DNA of 64,000 nt from Xylocopa sonorina (lineage: Eukaryota > Arthropoda > Insecta > Hymenoptera > Apidae): contig NC_135197.1 of NCBI RefSeq assembly GCF_050948175.1, forward strand, positions 7,892,501-7,956,500. Reading direction: 5' to 3'. A program made the position numbers and the translations under genes. The notes below the pieces were generated by a model, which was not told the origin of the DNA, did not search any database, and saw nothing but the letters and a program-made list of their open reading frames with translations. Shown here in pieces: positions 1 through 12,292 of the stretch. Positions within the stretch are counted from its first letter, which is position 1; each line of letters begins with the position of its first letter.

Positions 1-3000
1 AGCAATCGAGAAGCAAAACGAAGTTGAACAGGAGTAATTGCGTTTTAAGAATTAATTTCGTTCGAAGAAAGAAGCCTGCGTTTCGTACAGATAAATAATC
101 ATACTTGAAACGGAAGAAGGTATTTGCCGCTGGAGAGGATTCTGTTCGAGTAACAGAATATTCGAGATACATTGGCTGGATATACGAGGCACTGTTGTAT
201 TCGGAAACTGTTATTTAATTCATAGTTGAAATTGAACGCGAAATGCAGAAAATCGAACGCGAGAAATGAAACGCGGCGCGTTCGAACCACTTGTTTTTTG
301 TTTGCGAAAGAGATCACGTGTTAGAAAACACAACAAGGGTAAACGAATGTAAAAAAAAAAACAGCTGGTATTGTCCACCCCATGTTATGTGCACTTTATT
401 TTTTATCACTTTTTGTTATCCTGTATTTTATCGTAACGAAGTAACTTGCGAGAACTTAACGAACGACAATTAATTTCCCAGTTCATCGTTTCTATAACTG
501 TATTGGTTTATTCGTTGGGGCACAGTGAACATAAATTGTTCGCTTTATAAAGCTTTCTGTTTTCAAAGCCATCGGAGAAAGTACTTTTGACGCGTTTTAA
601 GAGCACGAAGACGAATATTTAAGTTACTTACGTAAAGACCTGTTCAGTCACTCGAAGTCCAGTGCGATTAAAGAGTGGAAACGATTATTTTTCCCTCCTA
701 GACAGTGGAGTTAGAACTTCACGTGGCATAGTGTGATTCAAAGGAGCATTGGACCCGCGAGGTATTGATTTTGCGCTTACACTGTTTTCCGTTCAAACAA
801 GGTCTTGTCGAGGAGACCATAGAGCAGATCGTGATTTCGTTCAATCAGATTGTGCAAATTAACGCTCATTCTTTCGTGACAGAGTAATTACCATCATAAT
901 TCGATTAAATCGATGATACATAGTCATTATCAAACAACTAACATAGTCGTGCAATTTAATACACTTTCCCAAACGTATAAAAATCTCGATCTCTTTCTTA
1001 TGGATGTAACGAATAACACGATTTCCTTTACTCGATATTTCGATGTCACGAAAAGACGCGCCTTTTAAAATGTTGAGTTAGCCCCATAATAATATGATGT
1101 AATTCAGTTCCCTTCATCGAGCTGAGAGAAAGAGAGGTAGTAAATTCTGTAAAGTAAACTTTATAACATTAACGATGCTACTGCACGCGGTTCGCTTTTA
1201 TCTCGAAAAATGAATTTTCGTTCTTTCGATAGCGGCAAAAATACTGCTCTGCACGGAACCACAGTTTTACATGCCGTCTTCCTTTTGCCGCCAGATGCGC
1301 GCGCATTTGGCTGGACTTCCGCCAGTCTCGACGCGAAAAATAGTAGAACGCGCGAGTGTCCTTTGACAAGGCACAATAATCGAGTATCCTGTGCTGTAGC
1401 GACGTATACTCTTTCTACCAGGAATTGTACGTGCGTTTCGTTTCTTGGAACGAACTTATCGGTTTGCGTTGTGGTCCTACAGCGTGGTCTAAACGCGCGT
1501 TTCTACCCAATGACGCAGAGGACGATCAGTCGTGCTTCGCTCGTTCTTACCGCGACATCGTCGCGAGCTTCACGTGTCACGTAAAATGTGCTGATAGTGA
1601 ATAATTGCGAGTTCGTTTTTCGTTTAATACCGTCGACACCATCGAAGCAAGATACACACGTGTGGTTTTTCGTTGATACGTTTTGCTCGCCCAAAGTGTT
1701 GCGAATCTGTGTCGCGTTCGCCAGGAAGCTCGACGACTTCGAGGAGCTGGTATCGTGCGGAAGTTGATGGCCCTGAATACCATAAAGCATGGTCAGTAAT
1801 ACTTAATGTTTACTGTAACAATTATTTCCTTCATTTCTTCATGCGTTATTTGTTTTTCTGTATCGTAATCAATTGATGACTTTAATCAAGGTTTATGTAT
1901 ATCGTGTATAGGGTGGATTCGAGGTGTATTTAATATCTTCAAGGATTAGATTAAGAATAATTATTAAAGTATAGTATATTAATGCATAGATAAAGGTGGT
2001 TGTTAATTGTAGTAACAGTGACTATTGCACTTTGTCTGCTTATACAAATTACTCTCGAAACTCTGATGTTATAATCCACGTGTTATTAAATATTTGTAGG
2101 AGTGTATTTACGACAAAGTGGACAAAAAGATGAGTGGACGTACTAAAATTAATATTTTAAAAATGAACCGTTCGTGACGAGAGATATTCAACAGGTGTTT
2201 AAAAGTCTCTTAATATTTAATAATCCCTGTCGTATTTTAATTCTCGAAACCTCTTTGAATTATGCACGATATTTATAGTTCCAGAACAGGCATACACAAA
2301 TAGAATTGTGAAACAATAATGCAATGATGTATAAATTGATACTTGAAACTGGCAAAATGTTTAGCACGTGCTGATTTGTATCTTTAAAATGTTTTCTTTT
2401 AACATTTATATTTGAACGACAATACGAGTAACATGCAATTGTAATATTTCCACGTTTTCTGCGTTCTATCCAAGGCTATGCATTTTGGGGTCAGTAACAC
2501 TTCGTTTATGTTTGCAAAGCAGACCTTCGAGAAATTTTACAATCTGGCTCCCTTTTCTTATCACTTGCCTCGAATTCTCGTGTTCGTGCTCTCCTCTCTG
2601 TTATCTATTTTCAGTCTGCGTTGTTCTCGCTACTCTCATGTCCTTCCAAGGATTAAAATTTCCGTCCCGCGAAACTGTTTTTCGTGCACGTTGACACATT
2701 ACACGTACGAGTCACAAAAACGATCGTTTCCACCCCTAGTTGAGTCGAAAGCGAGTCGACGTGCAGAAAAATATTTTCAGCAATGCCCAACGCTGATTTC
2801 AACCCACGTTTTTCCTCTGGACGTACCATTTCGATGGCGAACACAGTGCCGTTCCTGCATTAACGTCGAACTAATGAAATGTAAATTAAACGCCGTTGTC
2901 GCAGCGACTTATTCCATCGCCTAAATTCCCTCTCGATAGTTGCGAGTTCCTCGACGCAGCCGTTTAATTAACGGCGTTTCCTTAGCGGGACAAACAACGA

Positions 3001-6000
3001 GCAGTCCAATCTCCACGCACCCCAACTGTACTTTTTTTTCCACCCCGTTCCGTTATCGAGTTGGTCGCTTCATAAGTTACAGCTACCCTCTGCACCCTGC
3101 ATCTATCCAGAGGAGGAAATTCGATCTATTTGTCCGCGTTGGTAGAAGCATCCGGGTTTTCCCTTCGATTGCACGGGATCGAGAGGATCTAATTAACCGC
3201 GACGGGAATCGATCGACCGTCTCGAAGGAGCGAGGCTGCAGAGATTTTTTTAAATTTCCCGTCTCTCGAGCCCGTGACGAGCGTTTTGTCCAACTCTCTT
3301 GATAGAGACGAATGGAACAACTAAGGAAGAGTCCGGCTGTACCGATTCTCCTCTGTTTTTAGCTGAGGGCCAGCTGAAGGGGGTTGTTTGTAGGTAGTAC
3401 GTTTCGAAAAAGTCGATGGCTCGTTGATGGGTTTTGTTCAGGAGCGTCTTATACGAGGATCGTCGTCGTCCGATTTGGAATCGATTTTGTCGTCCCCCCC
3501 CTTTTCACGTGTGTTGCTAAGTAGTCGAGTTTAAGAGGGTGGAAGCGCTTCGTTTTTGTCCCTGGCGCGTGATTCAGCGTCGAGATCGAACGCTCGCGAG
3601 AGGAGTTGAAATTTCCAGACGGATAGATCTCGTGCAATTCGTTGAATGCGATCGCGTGAATTATCGTAAATCTAGATACGCGATTAAATCGCACGTTTGG
3701 AGCTGGATTATGAAATAGATCGCGTGTCATCAATTTTGTGAATAGCCCGCTGGATCGAAGGGATAGCGAAGCTACTTAAGGGGTTGTGCAATATTTTTTT
3801 TCTCGCTTATAAAGACTTGTTTATAACACGAGATAAAAGCAAGCGAGACGGATTTCGTTTTCGCTAAATTGTGGGCAGGTATTCGGGAAAATTGTTGATT
3901 TGGATATAATTATTTATATGATATAATTTAATGAGTACCGCGGTTAGCCAGATGAAAATGTTTGACGGTAATTAAATGAAAGATTTAAAATATTTTAATT
4001 TACTCGGTAAAAAAGCTTTTAATTAATAATGGAAAGCAAAGCCAACTCCATTTTCGACTGCGTCCACGGTAAAATAACTAGTTAATTATTAAAGTTTCGT
4101 GCTCGTGAAAAGTTCGTCAAATTGATTCGTTAGTGTTCGTGCAATAAACAGAGCGGTAGCGAGGCTTAATTCTGTCATTTTTAATTCGAAGGGACGAGTG
4201 GGGATTAATAAGCGAGAAAAAGTAGGATAGCGAGGTTCGAAATATCGACGATCGAGGGAAACGAGTCGTTATGGCTGTTGTCGTTGTAATTTAAGTGTAT
4301 ATGGAGAATTAAAAAATTACGGAAGTGACGGACCGTTGATACCAATTAACTGGTCCGACAATTAAGAGGATTCTACGCGTGTAATCTGCACGTGGATATC
4401 AGTATCGAACGCGCGAAAGAACATGAAAGTTAATTGGAAATCGAACAGCTCTCGCAAAAAAAGAAAGAAGAGAAAAAGGGAAACGTGACAGCGTGAATTG
4501 AAAATCGAGTGAAATCGAAACTGATTTCAATGGGAACTCTGGGAATGAAATGTAATTCGCGATAGCATCGCGTTTCTTAGCGCGTGTGGAATTTTGGAAA
4601 AATTAGAGAACCTTGTCTTTTATCTCCTACTGTCGTCGAAACAACACGTGCAATTAGTTAATCAGATAAAATCTAGACAGAAAGAGATATCATTTATAAT
4701 CGAGGATGACAAAAAAATAACGCTAGTTTATCGTCAGACTTTGTTTTCGTGTTTCACACGCTTTCACGAATCTTTCCGTTTACCACGCGCGGTATATTCA
4801 ATTCAGAAGTTCAATTATGAACACCGAATCGCATCAGCGATACCGTCCGATAACTACCCAGGCAAACTTCGTAGCAATTTCGTGAATGCGATCAAAATTC
4901 TCGCAGCATCCGAACTCTCTCTCTCTCTCTCTCTGCGTACCATACGTACCATATATTTTCATCAACCAGTCGAGGCAATTCGATGTTTTATAGAGCGGAA
5001 TATCTTTCAGCGTGCGCTCGTCTGTATTCGCATTCTCGCCCATCGATCCGGCACGCGAACGTACTTTCGATCGGTTTAAAGCTCGTTTCGTCTTCTGTTC
5101 TGTTCTTTCTTCTTTTTTTTAAGAGTCGAGCTTGCTACGGAAGTACCTATACATCGAAGCGGTTAAGGGTAGTTGGGGTCATCATTTAAGCTAGCCAAGC
5201 ACATCCATGCTTTAAACGTAGGATAATGGAGTCAGGTCAGAAGTTACTGTATGGGAACAGGATGGTTAAGCGAGTACTTGCTGTGGAAACTGTTGTGATA
5301 TGATCCGTCTAGTGGCCAGTAAACCAGGACCACTTCCAAAGGGGAGAACTATAATAGCCATGGACGTGGTTTACATTTCGAATCGTCAAAGGAACAGCTT
5401 GTTACCGATTTGCTGGTTAAATTGCTAAAAATAAAGCGGTACGTCGAGGACGAAACGAGGGGGTTGTTCGTAACCGAATCTCGCGACAACCCGATGAACG
5501 GGGAGAGCGCGAGTCTTCGCTCGTTAAACCACGCGATTAATGATAACGACGAGGATAACGAGGCAATTTCTGGTTACGTTCGATCCAGTTCTGTCGTGGC
5601 GCCGATCACGGCCATTCGAATGCATTTATTTACACAGTTTCTCCACCCTTCTCGCGCGTGGCTACGGTTTTACGCGTTCAGTTACAAAGTTTCCGGTTGC
5701 TTTGAATTCGCCCGCGGTATTTTACGCTGATTGGAGTAGAAGCAGTATCATTTTAATATCTAACGAGCTTTCGCGCCCGCTGAGCTTCTTATCGAGCGAT
5801 ACTCTCCTGAGAATTTTAGTTTACGAGCGATCGTCGATCGTTTGAAATATTGATGCAACTTTCCTCCTTGAAATTGGATGTCTAACGGCTTATCGGGTGG
5901 TTTTGGTGGACGAGTTAATTAGACGTTGTTGGTACCAGTTTGAGTAAAACAGGGTAAGAAAGGTTTGCGATCAGGTGTTGATTAATAAATCTATTCTATG

Positions 6001-6999
6001 CGTAAAATGATATTTAAAATCAGTGATTTACATGCGATTATTCTTAAGCGTTCGTACGAATCGTCCATTTAATTTGACGAACGATTACCATTTTCTTGCA
6101 ACCGCGTGTGTGTCCCTGAAAGATGTTTCATCGTAATTGAACGAGAGCTGAGCGTGACAATGACAGAACGGTCAAGGTGAATTAATCTTTTGTTCCTCGA
6201 AATCATTAGATGTTCTATTGTCGGAGAAACTCACTCGAAGAATATTGACGAAGGGGAGGAAAAGCCGCGGAGGATCCACGATGTGTATAGTAGAATTAAT
6301 GGCGGCGAGATCGGAAGTTGCGCGGGTATCGAGTTCGACGGACTAAAAGTTCTGAAGGTTTTCAACAATTTCCAATTAAGTCCCGCCCGTGGCAAGTATC
6401 GAGACACATCGACCGTTACTCTTGTTTCGAAAATAATAATTCACATTTTAGTACACCGTCAGCGGGCCTCGATCGAGTGGAGTTCGCGCGCACAAAAGGC
6501 GGGCGATCTTATAAATCAGACGAGCGCTTCGAAACTTTTTCCATAAACAGCCAGCGAAAAATTGTTGCCGTTTACGGAGTCGCATTCATCCAGCAACCTA
6601 ATAAAACCGCCATCCATCGGCTCGTTTGACGCTTAATAAACACGCGATTCCTCGAACATCGACGTTCGTCGAACCCTTCCACCTTTTCGTCGTTACAGAG
6701 AATCGCGAGTCAAGCTAATTCAGTTCCCATTAGCGTATCTCGATCGTATCCACGATGTTTACTAATTCTCGACGCGTTATTTATCTCGTGGTGGACGGAG
6801 CCGAAAACAATCGTGGCGTTGGTCCACTTTGAAAGTGCAATTGATCGCGCAGTCAGCACCGGATAGCGCAGCGGTACGGACTTAAGGCGTGCATCGTGGA
6901 CCGTCCGTCCGTTTCCAGCCAGAGGGCTGTCTGTTGCTGCCAACGTCTACAAAGGGAACGTCTCTGCCGCCTCTCTGTTCCCATCCTCCATTTCTGCCC
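1..6999. other. Non-coding sequence upstream of neuroligin
   Basis: AT-rich sequence with scattered short ORFs, none with recognisable domains or supported splice structure. It holds a short CT run at 4915-4934 and the core-promoter candidate at 616-649. I see no RNA gene or transposon ORF. Confidence 0.6.
616..649 (+). promoter_or_regulatory. Candidate TATA/Inr core promoter
   Basis: TATTTA at 616-621 lies 30 nt before the A of TCAGTC (644-649), which matches the arthropod initiator consensus. A possible donor (GCGAG then GTATTG) follows near 764. No coding exon was found to go with it, so it may be chance or the start of a leader exon. Confidence 0.2.
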
Positions 7000-8545
7000 T
7001 CTGTTCTTCGTCCTCTCTCGAGTTAGCCCTCGGTTGGCACGCGGAAGCTAAACGAACGCAGCGGTCGAAACAGCGGCCAGTATTCGCGAAGGATGAGGGG
7101 TAGAGAAAAAGGGAGAGGGCGAGGAATTCACGAGCTCTGCTCTCTGAACATAGAAACGCCGTCGGATGAGGAGGAACGATGGGTCAGATAGAAGAGAAGA
7201 GTGCACCAGAAAGAGAAAACGAAGAGTAATATGCTCTGTATGAAGACCAGAAGAGAATCAACAAGGATAGGAATGACGAGACGGTAGCATTGGTAGATCA
7301 AGGAAGCAAAGTATAAGAACAAGCAACGGACGAGGATAAACCAGGAAAAATAGAAGAAATAGAGAAAGGAGAAGAAGCAACGGTGATAGAAGAGAGGAGT
7401 GAACCGGAAGAGGAAGCAAAAAGGAGATGGAAGAGGAAGAAAATCGAGCAGAAGACCAACGGAGGAGGTGAACGAGAGAGAAACGCGTGGAGAGAGGAGG
7501 AGAAGAGCCGGAACGACCCGGGGGTTGCCGTGGCGTTATCGACCGGACTGGTGGTCGGTACGAAACCAGGCGTCGGCGCCGTGGATGTCCCGGCTTCCTC
7601 GAGTGCCGGACCGTCATCCACCTCCAACGCTGCCACCACCACCGCCTCCACCACCACCGAGAGGCAGCAGCAGCAGCAGCAGCAGCACCAGCACCAGCAG
7701 CAGCACCAGCAGCAGCGGCAGGCACCACCAGCAGCAGCAGCAGCACCAGCACCAGCACCGCCACCTCCATGGAGGTCGCGCGGTTGGCCATCAGTAGAGC
7801 CCGGGACAGACTGCCGATCGCGCACACGGAGGGTGCGGGTCGTCCCTGGGATTGGTAGTCGGGATCGGGTTTGGTCGGTCGGTCGGTCGCGGTTGGTCGC
7901 TCGTTCAGAAGTCGCGTTGTTCGTCGCGACTTCGTGCGCGCGGATCGAGCTCGTCTTCTTTTCGTTTTCTCTCGTTTCTTCTGCCATCTTCGGTTAGTTT
8001 CTCACCGTTTCGTTGTTTGTTTCCCTCCGCTTGTCCCTGATTGCTCGATGCGGGGGCTACGAACACGATCAGCTAGCGAAGTTGTCGACGGGTATACCAT
8101 TGAGAGGAGTAAAGCGGCGTCGTGAGATACTCTCGTGTTTGGGAATAGCAGTGACAGCGGAAGAAGAGCGATCACGAGATAATGAAGACACCTCGTGGGT
8201 AGTGGTTGTGAGAGAGGGTGCAGGTGGTGGAGTGGTGGACGAGTTTGTTCGCGAGCCGAGCGGACGGAGTTGACCTGCACGAGTGCGTGGTGAACTAGAC
8301 GTGAAATACGAGACCGGATCTGGATCGTGTTCCCTTCGATCGTTTCCACCGCGATGTGTACTGGCTGCTGGCTTTATCCAGCCGCCTCAGACTGGACCAG
8401 TTCGTTGCGAGATGGCTGCTCTCGTGTTATGGGATTTCCGTCGCGGTTGACTCGCTGAGCGTAGCCGGCTGGAAGCGTTCGCGTCCCACCGTGTGCGCCA
8501 ACGGGACGTCCTCGTGGAGTGGCCACTCTGTGAGATTGAGAAACG
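7000..8545 (+). other. Putative non-coding first exon and promoter-proximal region of neuroligin
   Basis: This stretch is purine-rich then CpG- and CAG-rich, unlike the AT-rich flanks. It ends at a consensus donor (AACG then GTACGT at 8546) that could join the acceptor at 11328. Long ORFs in it lack family likeness and come from low complexity. The TSS is not determined; the left end given is approximate. Alternatively, it belongs to another transcript. Confidence 0.35.
7664..7760. repeat. CAG/CAC trinucleotide tract
   Basis: Imperfect CAG with CAC, CGG and GCA interruptions. It reads as poly-Gln/His, poly-Ala/Pro or poly-Ser/Thr in the three + frames, so all frames stay open here. No frame shows an ATG-initiated conserved protein. 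Confidence 0.9.
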
Positions 8546-11328
8546 GTACGTCTACTCGACGATGAGGAGCGATCGTTTTGGAACGCGCGAGGGTCCAACG
8601 CGCGGTGTTATCGTTGTCTGATCGTGTAAATTACCGACAACCTGCTCGTTCGTGGCTTATGGTTTAATAGTAAACTACTTAGCGAAGTGTTAACTTTGTT
8701 CACCCCCCTCTCCATTTGGAGCCGTTTAAGTTCGAAGGTATGCAAATACGTGGTGGATGGAGAACTTTTAGTTAGCTTACAGTTTAATCACGGTTGAAAA
8801 GGCTCCGTTAACTTCCTCCGCTGTTTCCCTGCCTCCGTTACGGGATTCTGAATAACAGCTGGTGAAACGAAGCGCCAGCTTTTCTGTGGATTCGTTCTTT
8901 TTTTTTCATGCACTCCCGTCGGGGCTGCTCGAAGACTTTTCTCAAACCATCGCGGAATTCGAAGTCTGGCACATCCATTTGGAACCTCGAATCCTATGGC
9001 GAGCTCGCGAAATCTGCACGTACGATAAGTTCGATAAATACTCGTTCCTCGAACGATCGAAACTGTAACGATACGCTAGCTGTAACTCAGTCAAAATTCC
9101 AATCGATTATTATCGTTAATGGACATCGAGAAGTCAGCCAGCGTGCATCCTGGCGACTATCCCCGAACGCATAATCGAGTCGGGGTCCGTTGGGTTCAAA
9201 ATACAGGGATTTCGAGCGGAAAATTCACGGGTCGATCGTGTCTCGCTTGTCTCCCTAATTCGACGAGGATCGATCGCGTCAAGGTGGAAGTTCGGACGGA
9301 CAGAGGCTGCTGGCTACGGTGTATTATTAATCGTCCCCAGCTGTCCCCTGCAATTAGTGCTGGGCTAGGAATTTAATTTCGCCGGGAACAACTCGTCCTT
9401 CCCTGTTCCTTGTGTCCCGTTTATCTCGTCGATCGTACGCGTTATCGATACCTCGGCCAGTGACAGAATCAGGTCAAAGATAGACAGATCGCGACGAATC
9501 TGACGCGTAATCCGGCGACACTTTGATCCCCTTTTAGAGCAGACGCGCGCTGCAACCGGAACTCGCCAGGATGTACCATCGTTGACGAGACAAGCGCGTG
9601 TGGCATTGACAAAATTTGTCGATTCAGTCCATTATCATGTCTCTATCTCCCTTTTTCTTCTTCTTCTTCGTCTTATTATTATTATTCTTATTATTATAGC
9701 AATTTCATTTTCGTTTGCAATGTGTGTTTAATTCATTGTGCAATCTGGCTGAACTGATCGTCTTAGCCGCGATGATTGAAGCCCTGGATTGGCGACAAAT
9801 CGGCAAGTGGTTAGCACACGATTTGATCCAACTTCGGAATTGGGCTGTTTGGGAAGTTGAGGGAAACGCATCGGTTCCCTTGGATGGAATATAGAACAGA
9901 GATAAGAAACGGGCGTCGTTTGTCGTCGTCGAGACGAAGCATCAATTCTCACCTCAGAAATAATTCAAATATTCCTTAAACTTTTCACATCACGAAGACG
10001 TAGCGGCGAATATTAGTTGATAGTCATTTTTATCGAAGCAGACGCCTTGAAGAGCGTTGTAAAGTATTTGATATTTGTAATTTGACGAGATTCTCGAATG
10101 TCTTGTTTTATTTTCCTTGGTATATTCGAGGTTCCATGAAATTCGAACGTGTATAGTATCTATTACATATTTCATTTTCCAAACTTAATTATACATAAAT
10201 CTATTAGGATGTGTCGTATTCTCTAGGTCATCGATGACCTACCTACAAGCCATAGCAAGTAGTAGAATCTTCACTTTGCAAACGTGACTGGATACCTACT
10301 CTTAATGTAAATATGAAAAAAAAAAGAACACCAGTCAAGAATCCACTTTTGGACCCATTTTTGTGAAATTATTTATCGTGCACCACGAGTTGGAAGCATA
10401 AAAATGCACGAGCGTTCTTTCTATCTTGTTACGTTGTTCCACGACACGTACGTGTTCCGTTCGCAGGGACTACGTTCGTAAAGTCTTGCGGAATTTGTCT
10501 CGCGTGGACGTTATCCAGTTTCGCACGCTCCACTTTGACGTAGATCCTTCTTTGCGAAGACGTATTTAAATTCCGGATTACAAGGCTTCGACGCGAACTC
10601 GTGGCCACGATCAAACGTGGATCTTCTTTGGACCGCGCTCTGCAATCTGCGCACGCTGTCGTTGGCAATTTTCTTTGGGCGTTCCAGCTTGATTTCTCGC
10701 GTAAACATCACGATCGACACCGCGAGGGCAGACGCTCGTTAATTAACTTGGCTTCTCTTTGAGGGCGCGAGTTCTTGATCGAAACTTGGGGCTGTCACGC
10801 GAGACTTTGAAATTGGACATTCTCGCATTGCCTGCGAGGCTGGTGTGTTATTGGGTTCTCGTGTCATTAGCGGCGGCTCGAAACCGACCCCGTTTCAAAT
10901 TGAGTTGTCCACCGTGATTCCCCGACGGGCTGAAAAAGCCCGCTAAACGTCTGCAGAAACGCGAAACAAAAGCGAAAACCCCGCTGGTTTTTGGCCGCCA
11001 GATTGTGATATTATTATTCCATTTGTCCCCGACGGAGTCGCGCTTCATTTCCATGCAATGCAATTCCGGTTCGAGACTAATTTGTTTAGAGGCCTCCGCG
11101 TTCCCATCGTGGATTCGCGCTTTCGAATTAAAGTACTCTCAACACGCATTGTCGAGGCTATAAAATATGCTCGTTTCGCAGAGGTTACACTGAAATGTCC
11201 TAAAAATATCCTCACGCTTTCATATTTAATACCCTTCACGGATACTTGTCTCGGTTAGGTTAATCTCGCAATATTTTATTCCTGGATTACGCAACATTTA
11301 ACTGACCTGTTTGCGTTTCTCGTTGCAG
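8546..11328 (+). other. Putative leader intron, no gene seen
   Basis: Between donor GTACGT at 8546 and the acceptor CGTTGCAG. It contains a TTC/TTA microsatellite near 9655-9700 and otherwise AT-rich unique sequence. No exon with family likeness was seen on either strand. Confidence 0.4.
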
Positions 11329-11784
11329 AAAACCGCGAGCGAGCCGTCTGCCTGAAGACCAGCCAGCGAACAAACTTCTAGAGTACGAACAAAGTCAAGG
11401 AATTGATTAATAGAGTTACGATATACCCTAATAAACAAGAATCCGAACAGAATCGTTCCGAGTACTGCCAGAATCGCTTCTCCCCCCTCAATTCAGCTCT
11501 GTATCGAAGCGTAGAAAAGTTGGTGGAAACTTTTTCCTCGTCGAGGCTCGACCAAAGGAAGATTCGTCTTCCTTGCACGCGGTCCAATAGAACGGGTGGC
11601 ACTAGGTGTAAATCGCAGCCACGCCGCCGATGCTTCCCTCAAAATCATCCACCGACGTCGACACGAGCTCGTCGTTCATTGGACGAACGGCGACCGCGAC
11701 GACGACGACGAGCGCGACATCGACGAGAAACAGCGAGTCCCAGGCGACGCGGAAGCTCGTTGCCGGCTACGCACGTCCTCGAGG

Positions 11785-12288
11785 ATGGAACTGAGAGCCT
11801 CGCAGCCGATCAGCGCGCTGGCACCGATCTTACGTGAGTTGACGCTCGTTAATTGCACGAACCAACCGAGGGTGAACGGTGGGCTGTACCGGGAGCTGGC
11901 TGTGGGCAAAGACCGCGGAGAGACGAAGAATAGGGCGAGCGGAGCGGAGGAATCAGCCGAGCGGATATCGACAAAAAAGGTAGCAGCGCGAGGAAGTTTC
12001 AATTGGAGGGCGGTGAAAGAAGTGGTATCGAAAGTGGTGGCAGTGGACAGTCTGAAAAGGGTGATAAGCAGCCTGAGAGAGGGACGGTGTAGGAAAAACA
12101 GAGGAGCCAGCGAGGACGCGAGTAAGAAGTATCTAGCAGCCTCAGAGAGAAGCGAAGAAGAAGAAGAAGAAGAAGAAGAAGAAGAAGCAGAAGAGGAAGA
12201 AGGAGAAGAAGAAGAAGAAGAGGGACGACCCCTAGCAGGAGGGCCCCACAGATGCGGGGCCCGGAGGGGCCAGTCCGCGGCGGCGTGA
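11785..12288 (+). CDS. Upstream ORF, 167 codons, in the neuroligin leader
   Basis: The ATG at 11785 has A at -3 and G at +4 (AGGATGG), a better context than the neuroligin ATG. It encodes MELRASQPISALAPILRELT, then a Lys/Arg-rich middle and a long poly-Glu run from the GAA tract, ending RRGQSAAA. The TGA is at 12286-12288, 4 nt before the neuroligin ATG and in a different frame. I recognise no domain. It may be a translational control element, a small real protein or chance; the acidic run comes from a simple repeat, which argues for caution. Confidence 0.3.
   Translation: MELRASQPISALAPILRELTLVNCTNQPRVNGGLYRELAVGKDRGETKNRASGAEESAERISTKKVAARGSFNWRAVKEVVSKVVAVDSLKRVISSLREGRCRKNRGASEDASKKYLAASERSEEEEEEEEEEEAEEEEGEEEEEEGRPLAGGPHRCGARRGQSAAA
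12154..12222 (+). repeat. GAA/GAG trinucleotide tract
   Basis: Mostly GAA repeats with GCA, GGA and GAG interruptions. In the upstream ORF frame it reads as runs of Glu. It lies about 70 nt ahead of the neuroligin ATG. Confidence 0.9.
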
Positions 12289-12292
12289 CGCG

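Larger units (their letters stand above)
11329..12292 (+). other. 5' UTR part of the neuroligin start exon
   Basis: An acceptor CGTTGCAG with a pyrimidine-rich lead ends at 11328, so the exon carrying the neuroligin ATG probably starts at 11329. The leader is about 960 nt, holds an upstream ORF (11785-12288) and a GAA tract, and has stops in the neuroligin frame (for example TAG at 12233-12235). The acceptor assignment is inference. Confidence 0.55.

Noticed and set aside
5190..5340. Stretch faintly reminiscent of 5S rRNA (GGTTAAGCGAGTACTTG)
   Set aside because: The rest of the 5S consensus and its stems are absent.
7258..7997. Long ORFs (about 190-230 codons) on both strands across the CAG tract
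   Set aside because: They consist of low-complexity runs in overlapping frames; the + strand one at 7383 begins at GTG, not ATG. No domain or splice support.
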